DNA of 64,000 bases from Nocardia nova (GCF_002933465.1 NZ_PSZE01000001.1:310001-374000); one strand, 5' to 3'; counted from the stretch's first letter, positions 55,461 through 64,000 are shown. Notes: a model not told the origin generated them from the letters alone. Numbers and translations: made by a program.

Positions 55461-56492
55461 TTGAGCGACAACGCAACAGATATCGCGGTGGTGGGCTTCG
55501 CCCACGCCCCGCATGTCCGTGAAACCTACGGCACCACCAACGGTGTCGAAATGCTGGTCCCGTGCTTCCGGCAGCTGTACGACAAGCTCGGCATCGGCGT
55601 GTCCGATATCGACTTCTGGTGCTCGGGATCCTCCGATTACCTTGCCGGACGCGCTTTCTCGTTCATCTCCGCGATCGACTCGATCGGCGCCGTGCCACCG
55701 ATCAACGAATCGCACGTCGAAATGGACGCCGCCTGGGCGCTGTACGAGGCGTGGGTGAAGCTGCGCTCCGGACAGGCCGAGACCGCCTTGGTCTACGGCT
55801 TCGGCAAGCCTTCGGCCGGCACGCTGCGGCAAGTGCTGACGATGCAGATGGATCCGTACCTGGTGGCCCCGCTGTGGCCGGACGCGGTCTCTGTGGCCGG
55901 ACTGCAGGCCCGGGCCGGGCTCGACGCGGGGCACTGGACCGAGCGCGATATGGCCGCGGTCTCGGCCGCCGACGACGCCGAGATCGAGAAGCGGCTCACC
56001 GCACCGTATGTCGCGAATCCGCTGCGCGAACACGACATCGCGCCGATCACCGACGGCGCCGCCGCGATCGTGCTGGCCCGCGGCGACAAGGCCCGCGAGC
56101 TGTGCGAGCGTCCGGCGTGGCTGACCGGTATGGCGCATCGCATCGACACTCCGATGATCGGCGCCCGCGATCTGACCACCTCCCCCTCCACCGCGGCCGC
56201 GGCCAAGGCGGTGCTCGGCGGAGATGCGAGCGGATTCGACGTCGCCGAACTGCATGCGACCTACAGCCACGAACAGCTGATTTTGAAGCAAGCCATCGGG
56301 CTGAGCGAGTCCACCCGCATCAACCCCTCGGGTGGCGCACTGGCGGGTAACCCGATGTTCGCCGCCGGTCTGGAGCGAATCGGCTACGCGGCCAACGAAA
56401 TCATGAACGGCACCGCCGAACGAGCCCTCGCACACGCCACCAGCGGTCCGGCGTTGCAGCAGAACTTGGTGGCCATCCTGGAGGCCCGATGA
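55461..56492 (+). CDS. ltp4: Thiolase-fold lipid-transfer protein Ltp4
   Basis: The 343-residue thiolase-fold protein starts at TTG 55461, with AGGAG nine bases upstream. Landmarks are INESHVEMDAAWALYEAWVK at the place of the usual nucleophile loop and INPSGGALAGNPMFAAGLER near the C-terminus. I see no Cys in the nucleophile loop, and the GHP histidine is replaced (GNP), so thiolytic chemistry is unlikely; Ltp2-type relatives are aldolases. It corresponds to Rv3522 and is likely to work with the DUF35 protein upstream. Confidence 0.85.
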   Translation: MSDNATDIAVVGFAHAPHVRETYGTTNGVEMLVPCFRQLYDKLGIGVSDIDFWCSGSSDYLAGRAFSFISAIDSIGAVPPINESHVEMDAAWALYEAWVKLRSGQAETALVYGFGKPSAGTLRQVLTMQMDPYLVAPLWPDAVSVAGLQARAGLDAGHWTERDMAAVSAADDAEIEKRLTAPYVANPLREHDIAPITDGAAAIVLARGDKARELCERPAWLTGMAHRIDTPMIGARDLTTSPSTAAAAKAVLGGDASGFDVAELHATYSHEQLILKQAIGLSESTRINPSGGALAGNPMFAAGLERIGYAANEIMNGTAERALAHATSGPALQQNLVAILEAR

Positions 56493-56566
56493 ACGACAAT
56501 GCGCAGCCCGTGCATCGGGCCGACCGGGTGCGGGTGTCCCGCATGACACTGGAGGCAGGACGATGA
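56489..56566 (+). CDS. Mini-ORF bridging ltp4 and ltp3
   Basis: The 25-codon frame begins MNDNAQPVHRADRVRVS and ends MTLEAGR. Its ATG overlaps the ltp4 stop (ATGA, 56489-56492) and its TGA overlaps the ltp3 ATG (ATGA, 56563-56566). It can therefore carry ribosomes from ltp4 to ltp3. It may be only a coupling leader; GGAGG inside its 3' end also serves ltp3. Confidence 0.45.
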   Translation: MNDNAQPVHRADRVRVSRMTLEAGR

Positions 56567-57729
56567 CCAATCAAGCAGCCGTACTCGGCACGGGCCAAAC
56601 TCATCACGTGACGAAACGGACCGATGTCTCGATGGCCGGTATGTGCCGCGAGGCAATCGATCGCGCACTCGAAGATGCCGATCTGACGATGGCCGATATC
56701 GACGCGGTAATCGTCGGCAAGGCGCCGGATCTGTTCGAGGGCTCGATGATGCCCGAGCTGTTCATGGCGGATGCCCTGGGCGCCACCGGAAAACCGCTGC
56801 TGCGCGTGCACACGGCGGGTTCGGTCGGCGGGTCGACCGGCGTCGTGGCCGCCAACCATGTGCAGGCCGCCGTGCACCGCCGGGTGCTGGCCATCTGCTG
56901 GGAGAAGCAGTCCGAATCCAATGCCATGTGGGCCCTGTCGAATCCGGTGCCGTTCACGATGCCGGTCGGTGCCGGTGCGGGCGGGTATTTCGCGCCGCAC
57001 GTGCGCGCGTACATCCGCCGGGCCAACGCTCCCCTGCACATCGGCGCGATGGTGGCGGTGAAGGATCGCCGCAACGGCGCGAAGAATCCGTTCGCACACC
57101 TGCGCCAGCCCGATATCACCATCGAATCGGTACTCGCGTCCCAAATGCTCTGGGACCCGGTGCGTTTCGACGAAACCTGCCCGTCCTCCGACGGCGCGTG
57201 CGCGATCGTGATCGGCGACGAGGAGTCGGCGAAGGCGGCAGAGGCCTCGGGCAAGAAGGTCGCGTGGGTGCACGGCACCGCCATGCGCACCGAACCGCTG
57301 GCCTACTCCGGCCGCGACCAGGTCAATCCGCAGGCCGGACGCGACGCCGCGGCCGCCCTGTGGAAGCAGGCCGGGATCACCAATCCGCTCGAGGAGATCG
57401 ACGCGGCCGAGATCTATGTCCCGTTCTCCTGGTTCGAGCCGATGTGGCTGGAGAACCTGGGCTTCACACCCGAGGGCGAGGGCTGGAAGCTGGTCGATGC
57501 GCGCGAGACCGAGATCGGCGGGAAACTACCGGTCAATCCCTCGGGTGGCGTGTTGAGTTCCAATCCGATCGGCGCATCCGGCATGATCCGCTTCGCAGAG
57601 GCGGCCAAGCAGGTAATGGGGCGGGCCGGCGATTACCAAGTCGAGGGTGCTCGAAAAGCCTTCGGCCATGCCTATGGTGGCGGATCACAGTACTTCTCGA
57701 TGTGGGTAGTGGGCTCGGAACCACGGTGA
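56563..57729 (+). CDS. ltp3: Thiolase-fold lipid-transfer protein Ltp3
   Basis: The 388-residue thiolase-fold protein begins QAAVLGTGQTHHVTKRTDVS. The nucleophile-loop region reads RVHTAGSVGGSTGVVAANHV, without Cys, and the C-terminal region reads NPSGGVLSSNPIGASGMIR then FGHAYGGGSQYFSMWVVG. As in Ltp4, the canonical Cys and GHP His of thiolases are not at the expected places. It corresponds to Rv3523. A DUF35-Ltp4-Ltp3 complex in steroid side-chain shortening is inferred. Confidence 0.87.
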   Translation: MTNQAAVLGTGQTHHVTKRTDVSMAGMCREAIDRALEDADLTMADIDAVIVGKAPDLFEGSMMPELFMADALGATGKPLLRVHTAGSVGGSTGVVAANHVQAAVHRRVLAICWEKQSESNAMWALSNPVPFTMPVGAGAGGYFAPHVRAYIRRANAPLHIGAMVAVKDRRNGAKNPFAHLRQPDITIESVLASQMLWDPVRFDETCPSSDGACAIVIGDEESAKAAEASGKKVAWVHGTAMRTEPLAYSGRDQVNPQAGRDAAAALWKQAGITNPLEEIDAAEIYVPFSWFEPMWLENLGFTPEGEGWKLVDARETEIGGKLPVNPSGGVLSSNPIGASGMIRFAEAAKQVMGRAGDYQVEGARKAFGHAYGGGSQYFSMWVVGSEPR

Positions 57730-57832
57730 CGCGCAATTCCACCGGCATTTCCGGGCGGCCGGATTGCCCGCGGAAAGCACATTTGCAATTCCATCAGCAA
57801 ATTCACCGATACCGCCGAGCCGGGAGTTCGAC

Positions 57833-58252
57833 ATGACCGCTACCACCACCGAACATCCGGCACGCCTCGCCGGCCGGGCCTCACAGGCCGCGGTACGCGC
57901 CCGGGACAAGGACGCGTGGCTGGCACTGTTCGCCACCGACGGCATCATCGAGGATCCGATCGGCCCCTCGGTCTTCGACCCCGAGGGCGTGGGCCACCGC
58001 GGCCACGAGGCCATCGCGGCGTTCTGGGACAAAGCCATCGCCCCCACCGAATCCATCGACTTCCTCTTCGGGGACTCCTTCGCCTGCGGCAACGAGGTGG
58101 CCTTCACCGGACTGATCCGCACCCAGCTGGGCGGACACGTCATCGACGCCGAGGGCGTGTTCACCTACAAAGTCGACGACGGCGGGAAGATCGTGGCCCT
58201 GCGGGCGTTCTGGGAAACCGATCGCGCGATGGGTACCATGCGCGAGCAGTGA
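57833..58252 (+). CDS. NTF2-like (ketosteroid-isomerase-fold) protein
   Basis: The 139-residue protein starts at ATG 57833 after CGGGAG. The NTF2/SnoaL-type fold is seen in SQAAVRARDKDAWLALFATD, GIIEDPIGPSVFDPEG (an acidic residue in the pocket), GHRGHEAIAAFWDKAIAPTE and KIVALRAFWETDRAMG. Steroid delta-isomerases share this shape, and its place at the end of a KstR-controlled operon suggests a steroid substrate. The activity is not proven. It ends with a strong terminator shared with cyp125. Confidence 0.8.
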   Translation: MTATTTEHPARLAGRASQAAVRARDKDAWLALFATDGIIEDPIGPSVFDPEGVGHRGHEAIAAFWDKAIAPTESIDFLFGDSFACGNEVAFTGLIRTQLGGHVIDAEGVFTYKVDDGGKIVALRAFWETDRAMGTMREQ

Positions 58253-58285
58253 GGCAGTACCGCACGAACAAGTGCCGCACGAACA

Positions 58286-58318
58286 ACAGGGCGGGCACCC
58301 ATCGGGTGCCCGCCCTGT
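58286..58318. terminator. Bidirectional terminator between NTF2-like gene and cyp125
   Basis: ACAGGGCGGGCACCC and its exact complement form a 15-bp stem with a 3-base loop, in the middle of an 85-bp convergent gap. Confidence 0.85.
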
Positions 58319-58337
58319 CCGTGTTTCAGGGGGCGAA

Positions 58338-59582
58338 TCAGGCTTTGGTCTTGTAGTCGACCTGGAATTCCTTGATGCCGTTGAGCCAGCCCGAGGTCAG
58401 GCGCTTGGGGTCGCCGACCATGGTGATATCGGGCAGGTGGTCGGCGATGGCGTTGAAGATCAGGTCGATCTCCAGCCGGGCCAGGTTGGCGCCGATGCAG
58501 AAGTGGGCGCCGGTGCCGCCGAAGGACAGGTGCGGATTCGGATCGCGAGTGATGTCGAAGGTGTACGGGTTCTCGAACACCTCCTCGTCGAAATTGGCCG
58601 AGCGGTACAGCAGCAGGACACGCTGGCCCTTCTTGATCTGCACTCCGGACAGTTCGGTGTCGACCAGCGCGGTCCGCTGGAAGGAGCTGACCGGTGTCGC
58701 CCAGCGGATGATCTCGTCCGCGGCGGTGGCGGGGCGCTCGCGCTTGTAGAGCTCCCACTGTTCCGGGTTCTCCAGGAACGCGTGCATGCCGTGGGTAATG
58801 GCGTTGCGGGTGGTCTCGTTACCCGCGACGGCCAGCAGAATCACGAAGAAGCCGAACTCCTCCGAGGTCAGGGCCTCACCGTCGATATCGGCGTTGACCA
58901 GCGTGGTGACGATGTCGTCGGCTGGCTCCGCCTTCCGCGCCTCGGCCATCTGCCAGGCGTAGCCGAGGATCTCCATCGATGACATCGCGGGGTCGGCATC
59001 GCTGTCGGGATCGTCGTAGCCGGTCATCTCGTTCGACCACTTGAAGACCTTCATCCGGTCTTCCTGCGGGACGCCGATCAGTTCGGCGATCGCCTGCAGC
59101 GGCAGCTCACAGGCCACCTGGGTGACGAAGTCGCCGCCGCCGCTGGCCGCGGCCGCGTCGACGATCGATTTGGCGCGGGCGGACAGCTCCGCGCGCAAGC
59201 CGTTGATAGCGCGCGGGGTGAAGCCCTTGGAGATCAGCTTGCGCAGTTTGGTGTGTTCGGGCGCATCCTTGTTGATCAGGATGTGGCGCTGCAACTCGAT
59301 CGCCTCGCGCGGGATGTCGTCGTTGAAGCGGGGAATCGCGGTGTTCTCGTAGGTGGAGAAATCGTCGCGCCGCGAGACCTCCTTGACATCGGCGTGCTTG
59401 GACACGACCCAGAAGCCATCGTCGTGGAACCCTCCGACCTCCGGAGACTGCGGGTTCCACCAGATCGGCGCGGCCCGGCGCAGCTCCGCGAACTCTTCGA
59501 CGGGAATGCCGCGGGCCCACATATCGGGATCTGTGGCGTCGAACCCCTCTGGGAGGTTCGGAGCTACATGGGTGTCAACCAC
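58338..59582 (-). CDS. cyp125: Cytochrome P450 CYP125 (sterol C26/C27 monooxygenase)
   Basis: The 414-residue P450 oxidises the sterol side-chain terminus. The start is GTG 59582 (VVDTHVAPNLPEGFDATDPD), because AAGGAG lies seven bases before it and a start at 59624 would run the gene through the operator. The I helix has LLAVAGNETTRNAITHG, the K helix EIIRWATPVSSFQRTAL, and the haem loop FGGTGAHFCIGANLAR with Cys at about 362. CYP125 (Rv3545c) is next to and divergent from fadA5, as here. Confidence 0.93.
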   Translation of the reverse strand: MVDTHVAPNLPEGFDATDPDMWARGIPVEEFAELRRAAPIWWNPQSPEVGGFHDDGFWVVSKHADVKEVSRRDDFSTYENTAIPRFNDDIPREAIELQRHILINKDAPEHTKLRKLISKGFTPRAINGLRAELSARAKSIVDAAAASGGGDFVTQVACELPLQAIAELIGVPQEDRMKVFKWSNEMTGYDDPDSDADPAMSSMEILGYAWQMAEARKAEPADDIVTTLVNADIDGEALTSEEFGFFVILLAVAGNETTRNAITHGMHAFLENPEQWELYKRERPATAADEIIRWATPVSSFQRTALVDTELSGVQIKKGQRVLLLYRSANFDEEVFENPYTFDITRDPNPHLSFGGTGAHFCIGANLARLEIDLIFNAIADHLPDITMVGDPKRLTSGWLNGIKEFQVDYKTKA

Positions 59583-59603
59583 CAGTTGTCTCCTTCGACT
59601 AAC

Positions 59604-60902
<1,299 letters not shown>

Positions 60903-61260
60903 TACCGAACAGATTTCATCCGTAGTTGAATGTTCATCCTCACAGGTCCGAGACGTGTCGTACGCCACACAAAACGCGATACAGACAAAAGGATGAGATG
61001 TCAGCTATCTTCCGGTTATCAATGCCCCGTTGAACGAGACTCGTTCGACGGGCCAGAACCGGAGCGTACTGCCCCTCGACCAGCGAGGGCGCGGTGCCCC
61101 GCAAACGCGTCGACGCTGAACAGTTCCCGGACGGCCGACCTGGAAGCTTCAAGGAAATCCTGAATCAGGCGTAGGTTTTCAGTTACTCAGCCGCTAATAT
61201 CAATGATACGTATCCGAGATAACGACTGTTAGTACAGCGAAGGGAATTGGGCGGCTCACA
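60903..61260. other. 358-bp AT-richer gap upstream of the EspR-like gene
   Basis: No convincing gene. It contains a 27-bp near-palindrome (listed separately), a small CCCTCG/CGAGGG hairpin near 61077-61092 and an AT-rich stretch at about 61165-61240 likely to hold the promoter of the EspR-like gene. Confidence 0.5.
61026..61052. promoter_or_regulatory. 27-bp near-perfect palindrome
   Basis: Arms CCCGTTGAACGAG and CTCGTTCGACGGG match at 12 of 13 positions around a single central A. The one-base spacer suits a dimeric protein site better than an RNA hairpin, although a terminator for fadA5 (124 bp upstream) is possible; there is no T-run. Confidence 0.55.
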
Positions 61261-61677
61261 ATGGCTGATTTCGCGGCGCGGCTGAACAAGCTGTTCGAAA
61301 CCGTGCATCCCCCGGGGCGTAAGCCGCACACCAATGCCGAGGTGGCGGCAGCGCTCACCGCCTCCGGGCATCCGATCTCGAAACCGTATCTCTCGCAGTT
61401 GCGGTCGGGTCAGCGGACGAACCCCTCAGATGAGACGGTTGCCGCACTGGCAAAGTTCTTCAAGGTCAAACCGGACTACTTCTTCAACGACATCTACGCC
61501 GCCAAGATCGACCATGATCTGGAGTTGCTGTCCCAGCTGCAGGGCTATGGACTGCGTCGGCTGTCGAGCAGGGCGTTCGATCTCTCCGAAGAGTCACAGA
61601 ACCTCCTGACCTCGATGGCCGAAAAGCTCCGGGCGAGTGAAGGTCTGCCCGAGGTTCCACCGGACGGCACGGAATAG
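61261..61677 (+). CDS. EspR-like helix-turn-helix DNA-binding protein
   Basis: The 138-residue protein has an EspR-type N-terminus: FAARLNKLFETVHPPGRKPH, then the HTH TNAEVAAALTASGHPISKPY and LSQLRSGQRTNPSDETVAAL, then AKFFKVKPDYFFND. The C-terminal part (DLELLSQLQGYGLRRLSSRA) is the likely dimerisation region. M. tuberculosis EspR (Rv3849) is a nucleoid-associated regulator of ESX-1 and other genes; no ESX gene is in this window. It may instead be the regulator of the adjacent metallopeptidase/membrane-protein genes, which face it. Confidence 0.85.
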   Translation: MADFAARLNKLFETVHPPGRKPHTNAEVAAALTASGHPISKPYLSQLRSGQRTNPSDETVAALAKFFKVKPDYFFNDIYAAKIDHDLELLSQLQGYGLRRLSSRAFDLSEESQNLLTSMAEKLRASEGLPEVPPDGTE

Positions 61678-61685
61678 CAAGTTAG

Positions 61686-61732
61686 ACAAGGCAACACAGT
61701 GCGGCACTCGGAACCGCACTGTGTTGTCTTGT
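61686..61732. terminator. Long hairpin after the EspR-like gene
   Basis: The arms are 19 bases each (61686-61704 and 61714-61732) with a single G-T pair, and a 9-base loop. It starts nine bases past the stop and its right arm contains TTGTCTTGT. Strong bidirectional terminator. Confidence 0.85.
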
Positions 61733-61738
61733 GACCTG

Positions 61739-61764
61739 AGACCGAAGCGGCGACGCTTCGGTCT
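61739..61764. terminator. Second hairpin in the same convergent gap
   Basis: AGACCGAAGCG and its exact complement form an 11-bp stem with a GCGA tetraloop, six bases after the first hairpin and 49 bp from the stop of the facing gene. Confidence 0.75.
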
Positions 61765-61813
61765 GCGCTGTGCGATCGGACCGCCCGCCCAATCGGTCCG
61801 ACCGCGTCGATGG

Positions 61814-62839
61814 TCAATCCGCCTGTGCGAATGCTGATTTCCGGTCGATCGCGGTGCGCTCGAAGGCGCGGGCGATCGCCTGCACCCAACCGCGCGGGCT
61901 CAATCCTTCCGGCGGTGCGATCCAGCGGGCATCGACGATCTCGTCACCGAGCGGATTGCGTGCCCAGCGGGCCACCCGCTCGGCACGTTCGGTGACCGAA
62001 CGCGCGGGCACTCCGGCCGCGGCCAGCTCCATTCCGCCGCCGGTCTGCAGATACAGCGCATCCATGATCTGCGCGACCTGATCGGAAGCCTTGAGCTGAG
62101 TGGCCGACACCGTCTGCTCGTGCGCCACCACCTCCGGGAAGCGCTCGATCATCGTGCGGTGAAGGGTCCGAATCTGGCGCAGCAGCAGGCGCGCCCGCAC
62201 CCAGAGCTCGATCACGATCCACACCGCGCCGACCGCGATCAGCAGGCTCGCAAGCTGCCAGGCCGGCCAGAACCAGCCCGGATCGCCGGGGCGCACGGGC
62301 TGTTCACCGATCGCCAGACGCCGAATCGACAGCGCGGCAAGCACTCCCGCGACCACCGTGCCCGCGGTGTAGAGCGCGATACCGCGGCCCAGCGCCGTCC
62401 AGTCCAGATTGCGCAGACCGGTCACGGCGACGAAGACACAGCCGAGCAACGTCATCACCCAGCCGAACAGAATCGACCACCCGATGGTGGCGGCGATGAC
62501 CAGCGCCCCGAAACCGTAGACCATCCAGGCGATTTGGCGCAGATTCCGGCGCGAGACCACCGGCCAGGCGGCGGCCGCGACCACCGACGTCGCGACCGCG
62601 AACAGCAGCCAGGTCGCCACCACCAGCCGGTCGGCCAGGGCCTGGCCGTTGATCCCGTGCGGCAATGCGTGATCCACCGCGACCGCGATCTCCGGGATGC
62701 CGAGGGTGGCCGCGGCGGCCACCGCAGCGACCGCGATCACGATCGCCACCCGGGCCGTGGTCGCGGGCTTGACCAGGACACGACCGATGCGGGCACCGGC
62801 CGCCATCCACACCAACAGCGCAGTCAACCAGAACGTCAT
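61814..62839 (-). CDS. Multi-helix membrane protein of the MAB_1171c/DUF6545 type
   Basis: The 341-residue protein has about seven hydrophobic helices in its first 235 residues (MTFWLTALLVWMAAGARIG, VAIVIAVAAVAAAATLGIPE, WLLFAVATSVVAAAAWPVVS, then others to LLIAVGAVWIVIELWV). A soluble C-terminal domain of about 105 residues follows (LLLRQIRTLHRTMIERFPEV... LYLQTGGGMELAAAGVPARS). I recall this layout in MAB_1171c-family putative transporters of actinobacteria, often next to ImmA/IrrE-type peptidases and XRE regulators, as here. No enzyme motif is recognised in the soluble domain. Function unknown. Confidence 0.75.
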   Translation of the reverse strand: MTFWLTALLVWMAAGARIGRVLVKPATTARVAIVIAVAAVAAAATLGIPEIAVAVDHALPHGINGQALADRLVVATWLLFAVATSVVAAAAWPVVSRRNLRQIAWMVYGFGALVIAATIGWSILFGWVMTLLGCVFVAVTGLRNLDWTALGRGIALYTAGTVVAGVLAALSIRRLAIGEQPVRPGDPGWFWPAWQLASLLIAVGAVWIVIELWVRARLLLRQIRTLHRTMIERFPEVVAHEQTVSATQLKASDQVAQIMDALYLQTGGGMELAAAGVPARSVTERAERVARWARNPLGDEIVDARWIAPPEGLSPRGWVQAIARAFERTAIDRKSAFAQAD

Positions 62840-62913
62840 GCTTCTACCCCGTGCCTGTCGTCGGATGTCCGAGGAGCCCCTCGCCCATCCGAGTCCTTTT
62901 GCCGATGACCGAC

Positions 62914-62947
62914 GCGCCCTCCGTGGTTACGCACGCTGCCGCCTCGG
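62914..62947 (+). repeat. Dispersed intergenic repeat, copy D
   Basis: It contains CCCTCCGTGGTTACGC followed by ACGCTGCCGCCTCGG. It abuts the stop codon of the metallopeptidase gene (62948) and lies between two same-strand genes. Confidence 0.75.
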
Positions 62948-63460
62948 TCATCCGAGAGCCTCGTCGAATCGCAGCACCGAGACACCGGCGCCGCGGTTGT
63001 TGAAGACGCGCAGGCGGGTCATCAGCATGCTGGCGAAGGTCTCGGCCTCCCACTCGTACTGGTCGTCCTGCCCGTCGTCGACGATCTGCTGATGCGCGCG
63101 CTGGGACAGCATGTAGGCGATCAGGTCGTCGCTGGCCTCGAGCGTCACCTCGGCGGCCGGTTCACCCGGGTGGTCGAAGACCACATGGCCCAGTTCGTGC
63201 GCGAGGGTGTGGTCGCGGCTGGGCAGGGCGGCGGCCAGCACGATCACGTCCTTGTCCGGATAGCTGCGGCGCTGCCCGCAGACACCCGGTCCGAGCTGGG
63301 CGTCGGCGATTTCGATCAGGCGGCCGCGTTCGGCGGAGATCGCGAGGACCACCTCCTCCAAAGTGGTGGCGTCGAAATCGGCGGCGACCGCGCACACCGC
63401 GTCGACGGCGGCGGCGACGCGGCGGTAGGAGCGGCCAGTCTGAATCCGGCTCTCGGTCAT
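62948..63460 (-). CDS. ImmA/IrrE-family zinc metallopeptidase
   Basis: The 170-residue protein carries the zinc motif HTLAHELGHVVFDHPGE, with His88, Glu89 and His92, and a downstream acidic helix EWEAETFASMLM of the ExxAxxFA type that gives the third ligand. This is the M78/ImmA-IrrE fold. Such peptidases cleave XRE- or DdrO-type repressors to release a response. The start at 63460 is 11 bases after the previous stop, so it is cotranscribed with the upstream Ala/Pro-rich gene. The EspR-like HTH protein at 61261 is a candidate substrate by proximity only. Confidence 0.87.
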   Translation of the reverse strand: MTESRIQTGRSYRRVAAAVDAVCAVAADFDATTLEEVVLAISAERGRLIEIADAQLGPGVCGQRRSYPDKDVIVLAAALPSRDHTLAHELGHVVFDHPGEPAAEVTLEASDDLIAYMLSQRAHQQIVDDGQDDQYEWEAETFASMLMTRLRVFNNRGAGVSVLRFDEALG

Positions 63461-63471
63461 CTCGCGCCCCC

Positions 63472-64000
63472 TCAGGCCCTCGGTCCGAAGAATTCCGCGC
63501 GCGCGGCCTCGACACGCGCCTGCGCGGCCGAGGCGCTCTGGAAACTCACCGCGCCGGAGCCGGCCGCGGCCAGCGCCATGGCGATCACGCCGCCGAGCAC
63601 GGCCAGCGTCTTGACCTCGGGCAGGCCGCTACTCGCCGCGGTAGGACGCACAGCAGGATCCGACTGGGCCAGTGCGGGCGCCGGAGCCGCCGGGGCCGGC
63701 GCCGGTGGCGCGGCCGGTGGTGCGGCCGGTGGTGCGGGCGGGACCGCGGCCGGTGCCGGAAGTGCCGCGACGACCGGTGCGCCCGGCACTGCGGGGACGG
63801 CGGGGACCGGCGGCACCGGCGGAATGGCGAGCGGAGGAGCTGCCGGTATCGGAGGGGGCGGAACCGGTTGCAGCAGAAGCAGAAGCAGCAGCGGCGACAT
63901 CGCGGCGGCCGAACCCACGGCAGCCGAACCCGTGATCGCGGAGCCGGTGCCGAGCAGTGTTGCCAGCGCGGAACCTGTTGCGGCGGAGCCTGTCCCAGCG
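63472..64000 (-). CDS. Ala/Pro/Gly-rich membrane protein (partial, runs off the right edge)
   Basis: The frame is open from the right edge (64000) to the stop at 63472; the GTG at 63918 is internal, so the start lies outside. The visible 175 residues begin with Gly/Ser/Ala/Thr repeats (GTGSAATGSALATLLGTGSA), a hydrophobic run (MSPLLLLLLLQPVP), a long Pro/Ala-rich linker (PPVPAVPAVPGAPVVAALPA) and a C-terminal helix (LAVLGGVIAMALAAAGSGAV) before ARVEAARAEFFGPRA. It is probably an envelope protein. It is followed after 11 bases by the metallopeptidase gene. Confidence 0.65.
   Translation of the reverse strand, partial: AGTGSAATGSALATLLGTGSAITGSAAVGSAAAMSPLLLLLLLQPVPPPPIPAAPPLAIPPVPPVPAVPAVPGAPVVAALPAPAAVPPAPPAAPPAAPPAPAPAAPAPALAQSDPAVRPTAASSGLPEVKTLAVLGGVIAMALAAAGSGAVSFQSASAAQARVEAARAEFFGPRA

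Noticed and set aside
60940..61152. 70-codon minus-strand frame in the gap before the EspR-like gene
   Set aside because: It runs across the 27-bp palindrome and resembles no family; coding is not supported.
63672..63935. Plus-strand frame rich in Pro, Arg and Ala
   Set aside because: It is the reverse reading of the Pro/Ala-rich linker of the minus-strand membrane protein.

Overview
The window is high-GC actinobacterial DNA of mycolic-acid-bacterium type, most likely Nocardia or a close relative. The signs are a complete mce4-type importer with KstR-like operators, a PhoPR-type two-component system, an antigen-85-like esterase, an EspR-like DNA-binding protein, an MbtH-like protein and a DUF397 protein. 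I see no phage, insertion sequence, CRISPR array or replication origin.

Positions 1-29100 are a chromosomal housekeeping segment built around purine synthesis. It holds purL, purQ, purS, purB and purD. Interleaved are a GT87 mannosyltransferase, peptidases of families M18, M20, M23 and S9, a glutamate/leucine-type dehydrogenase, glutamate decarboxylase, MarR, LysR and TetR regulators, two HIT proteins, an aminotransferase and phoP-phoR. From memory, much of this gene content matches M. tuberculosis Rv0757-Rv0804, which supports the phoPR call. A frameshifted remnant of a substrate-binding protein lies at 6412-6745. A short repeat occurs four times; three copies flank purL and purS.

Positions 29100-33050 hold a tRNA-Thr(UGU), an mbtH-like gene, an alpha/beta hydrolase, a small conserved-looking ORF and trehalose-6-phosphate synthase (otsA).

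Positions 33050-60900 are a steroid (cholesterol-type) uptake and degradation region. A tightly coupled minus-strand operon encodes two permeases (yrbE4A, yrbE4B), six Mce proteins (mce4A-F) and two Mce-associated proteins. Around it are hsd4A, fdxD, the acyl-CoA dehydrogenase pair fadE26/fadE27, fadD19, a second acyl-CoA ligase, an LLM-class flavin/F420 enzyme, a DUF35-ltp4-ltp3-NTF2 operon, cyp125 and fadA5. Nine palindromes fitting the KstR consensus TnnAACnnGTTnnA sit at the expected promoters, so import, side-chain activation (CYP125, FadD19), beta-oxidation (FadE26/27, Hsd4A, FadA5) and the Ltp/DUF35 step look like one regulon. Between fadE27 and fadD19 lie a VOC protein, two adjoining gene fragments, a small membrane protein and an ECF sigma factor with a SnoaL-like tail.

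Positions 60900-64000 hold the least characterised block: an EspR-like HTH protein facing a minus-strand series made of an Ala/Pro-rich membrane protein (cut by the window end), an ImmA/IrrE-type zinc metallopeptidase and a multi-helix membrane protein of the MAB_1171c/DUF6545 type. Two strong hairpins separate the facing genes and a 27-bp near-palindrome precedes the regulator. This is the best candidate here for an undescribed regulated-proteolysis or signalling module.
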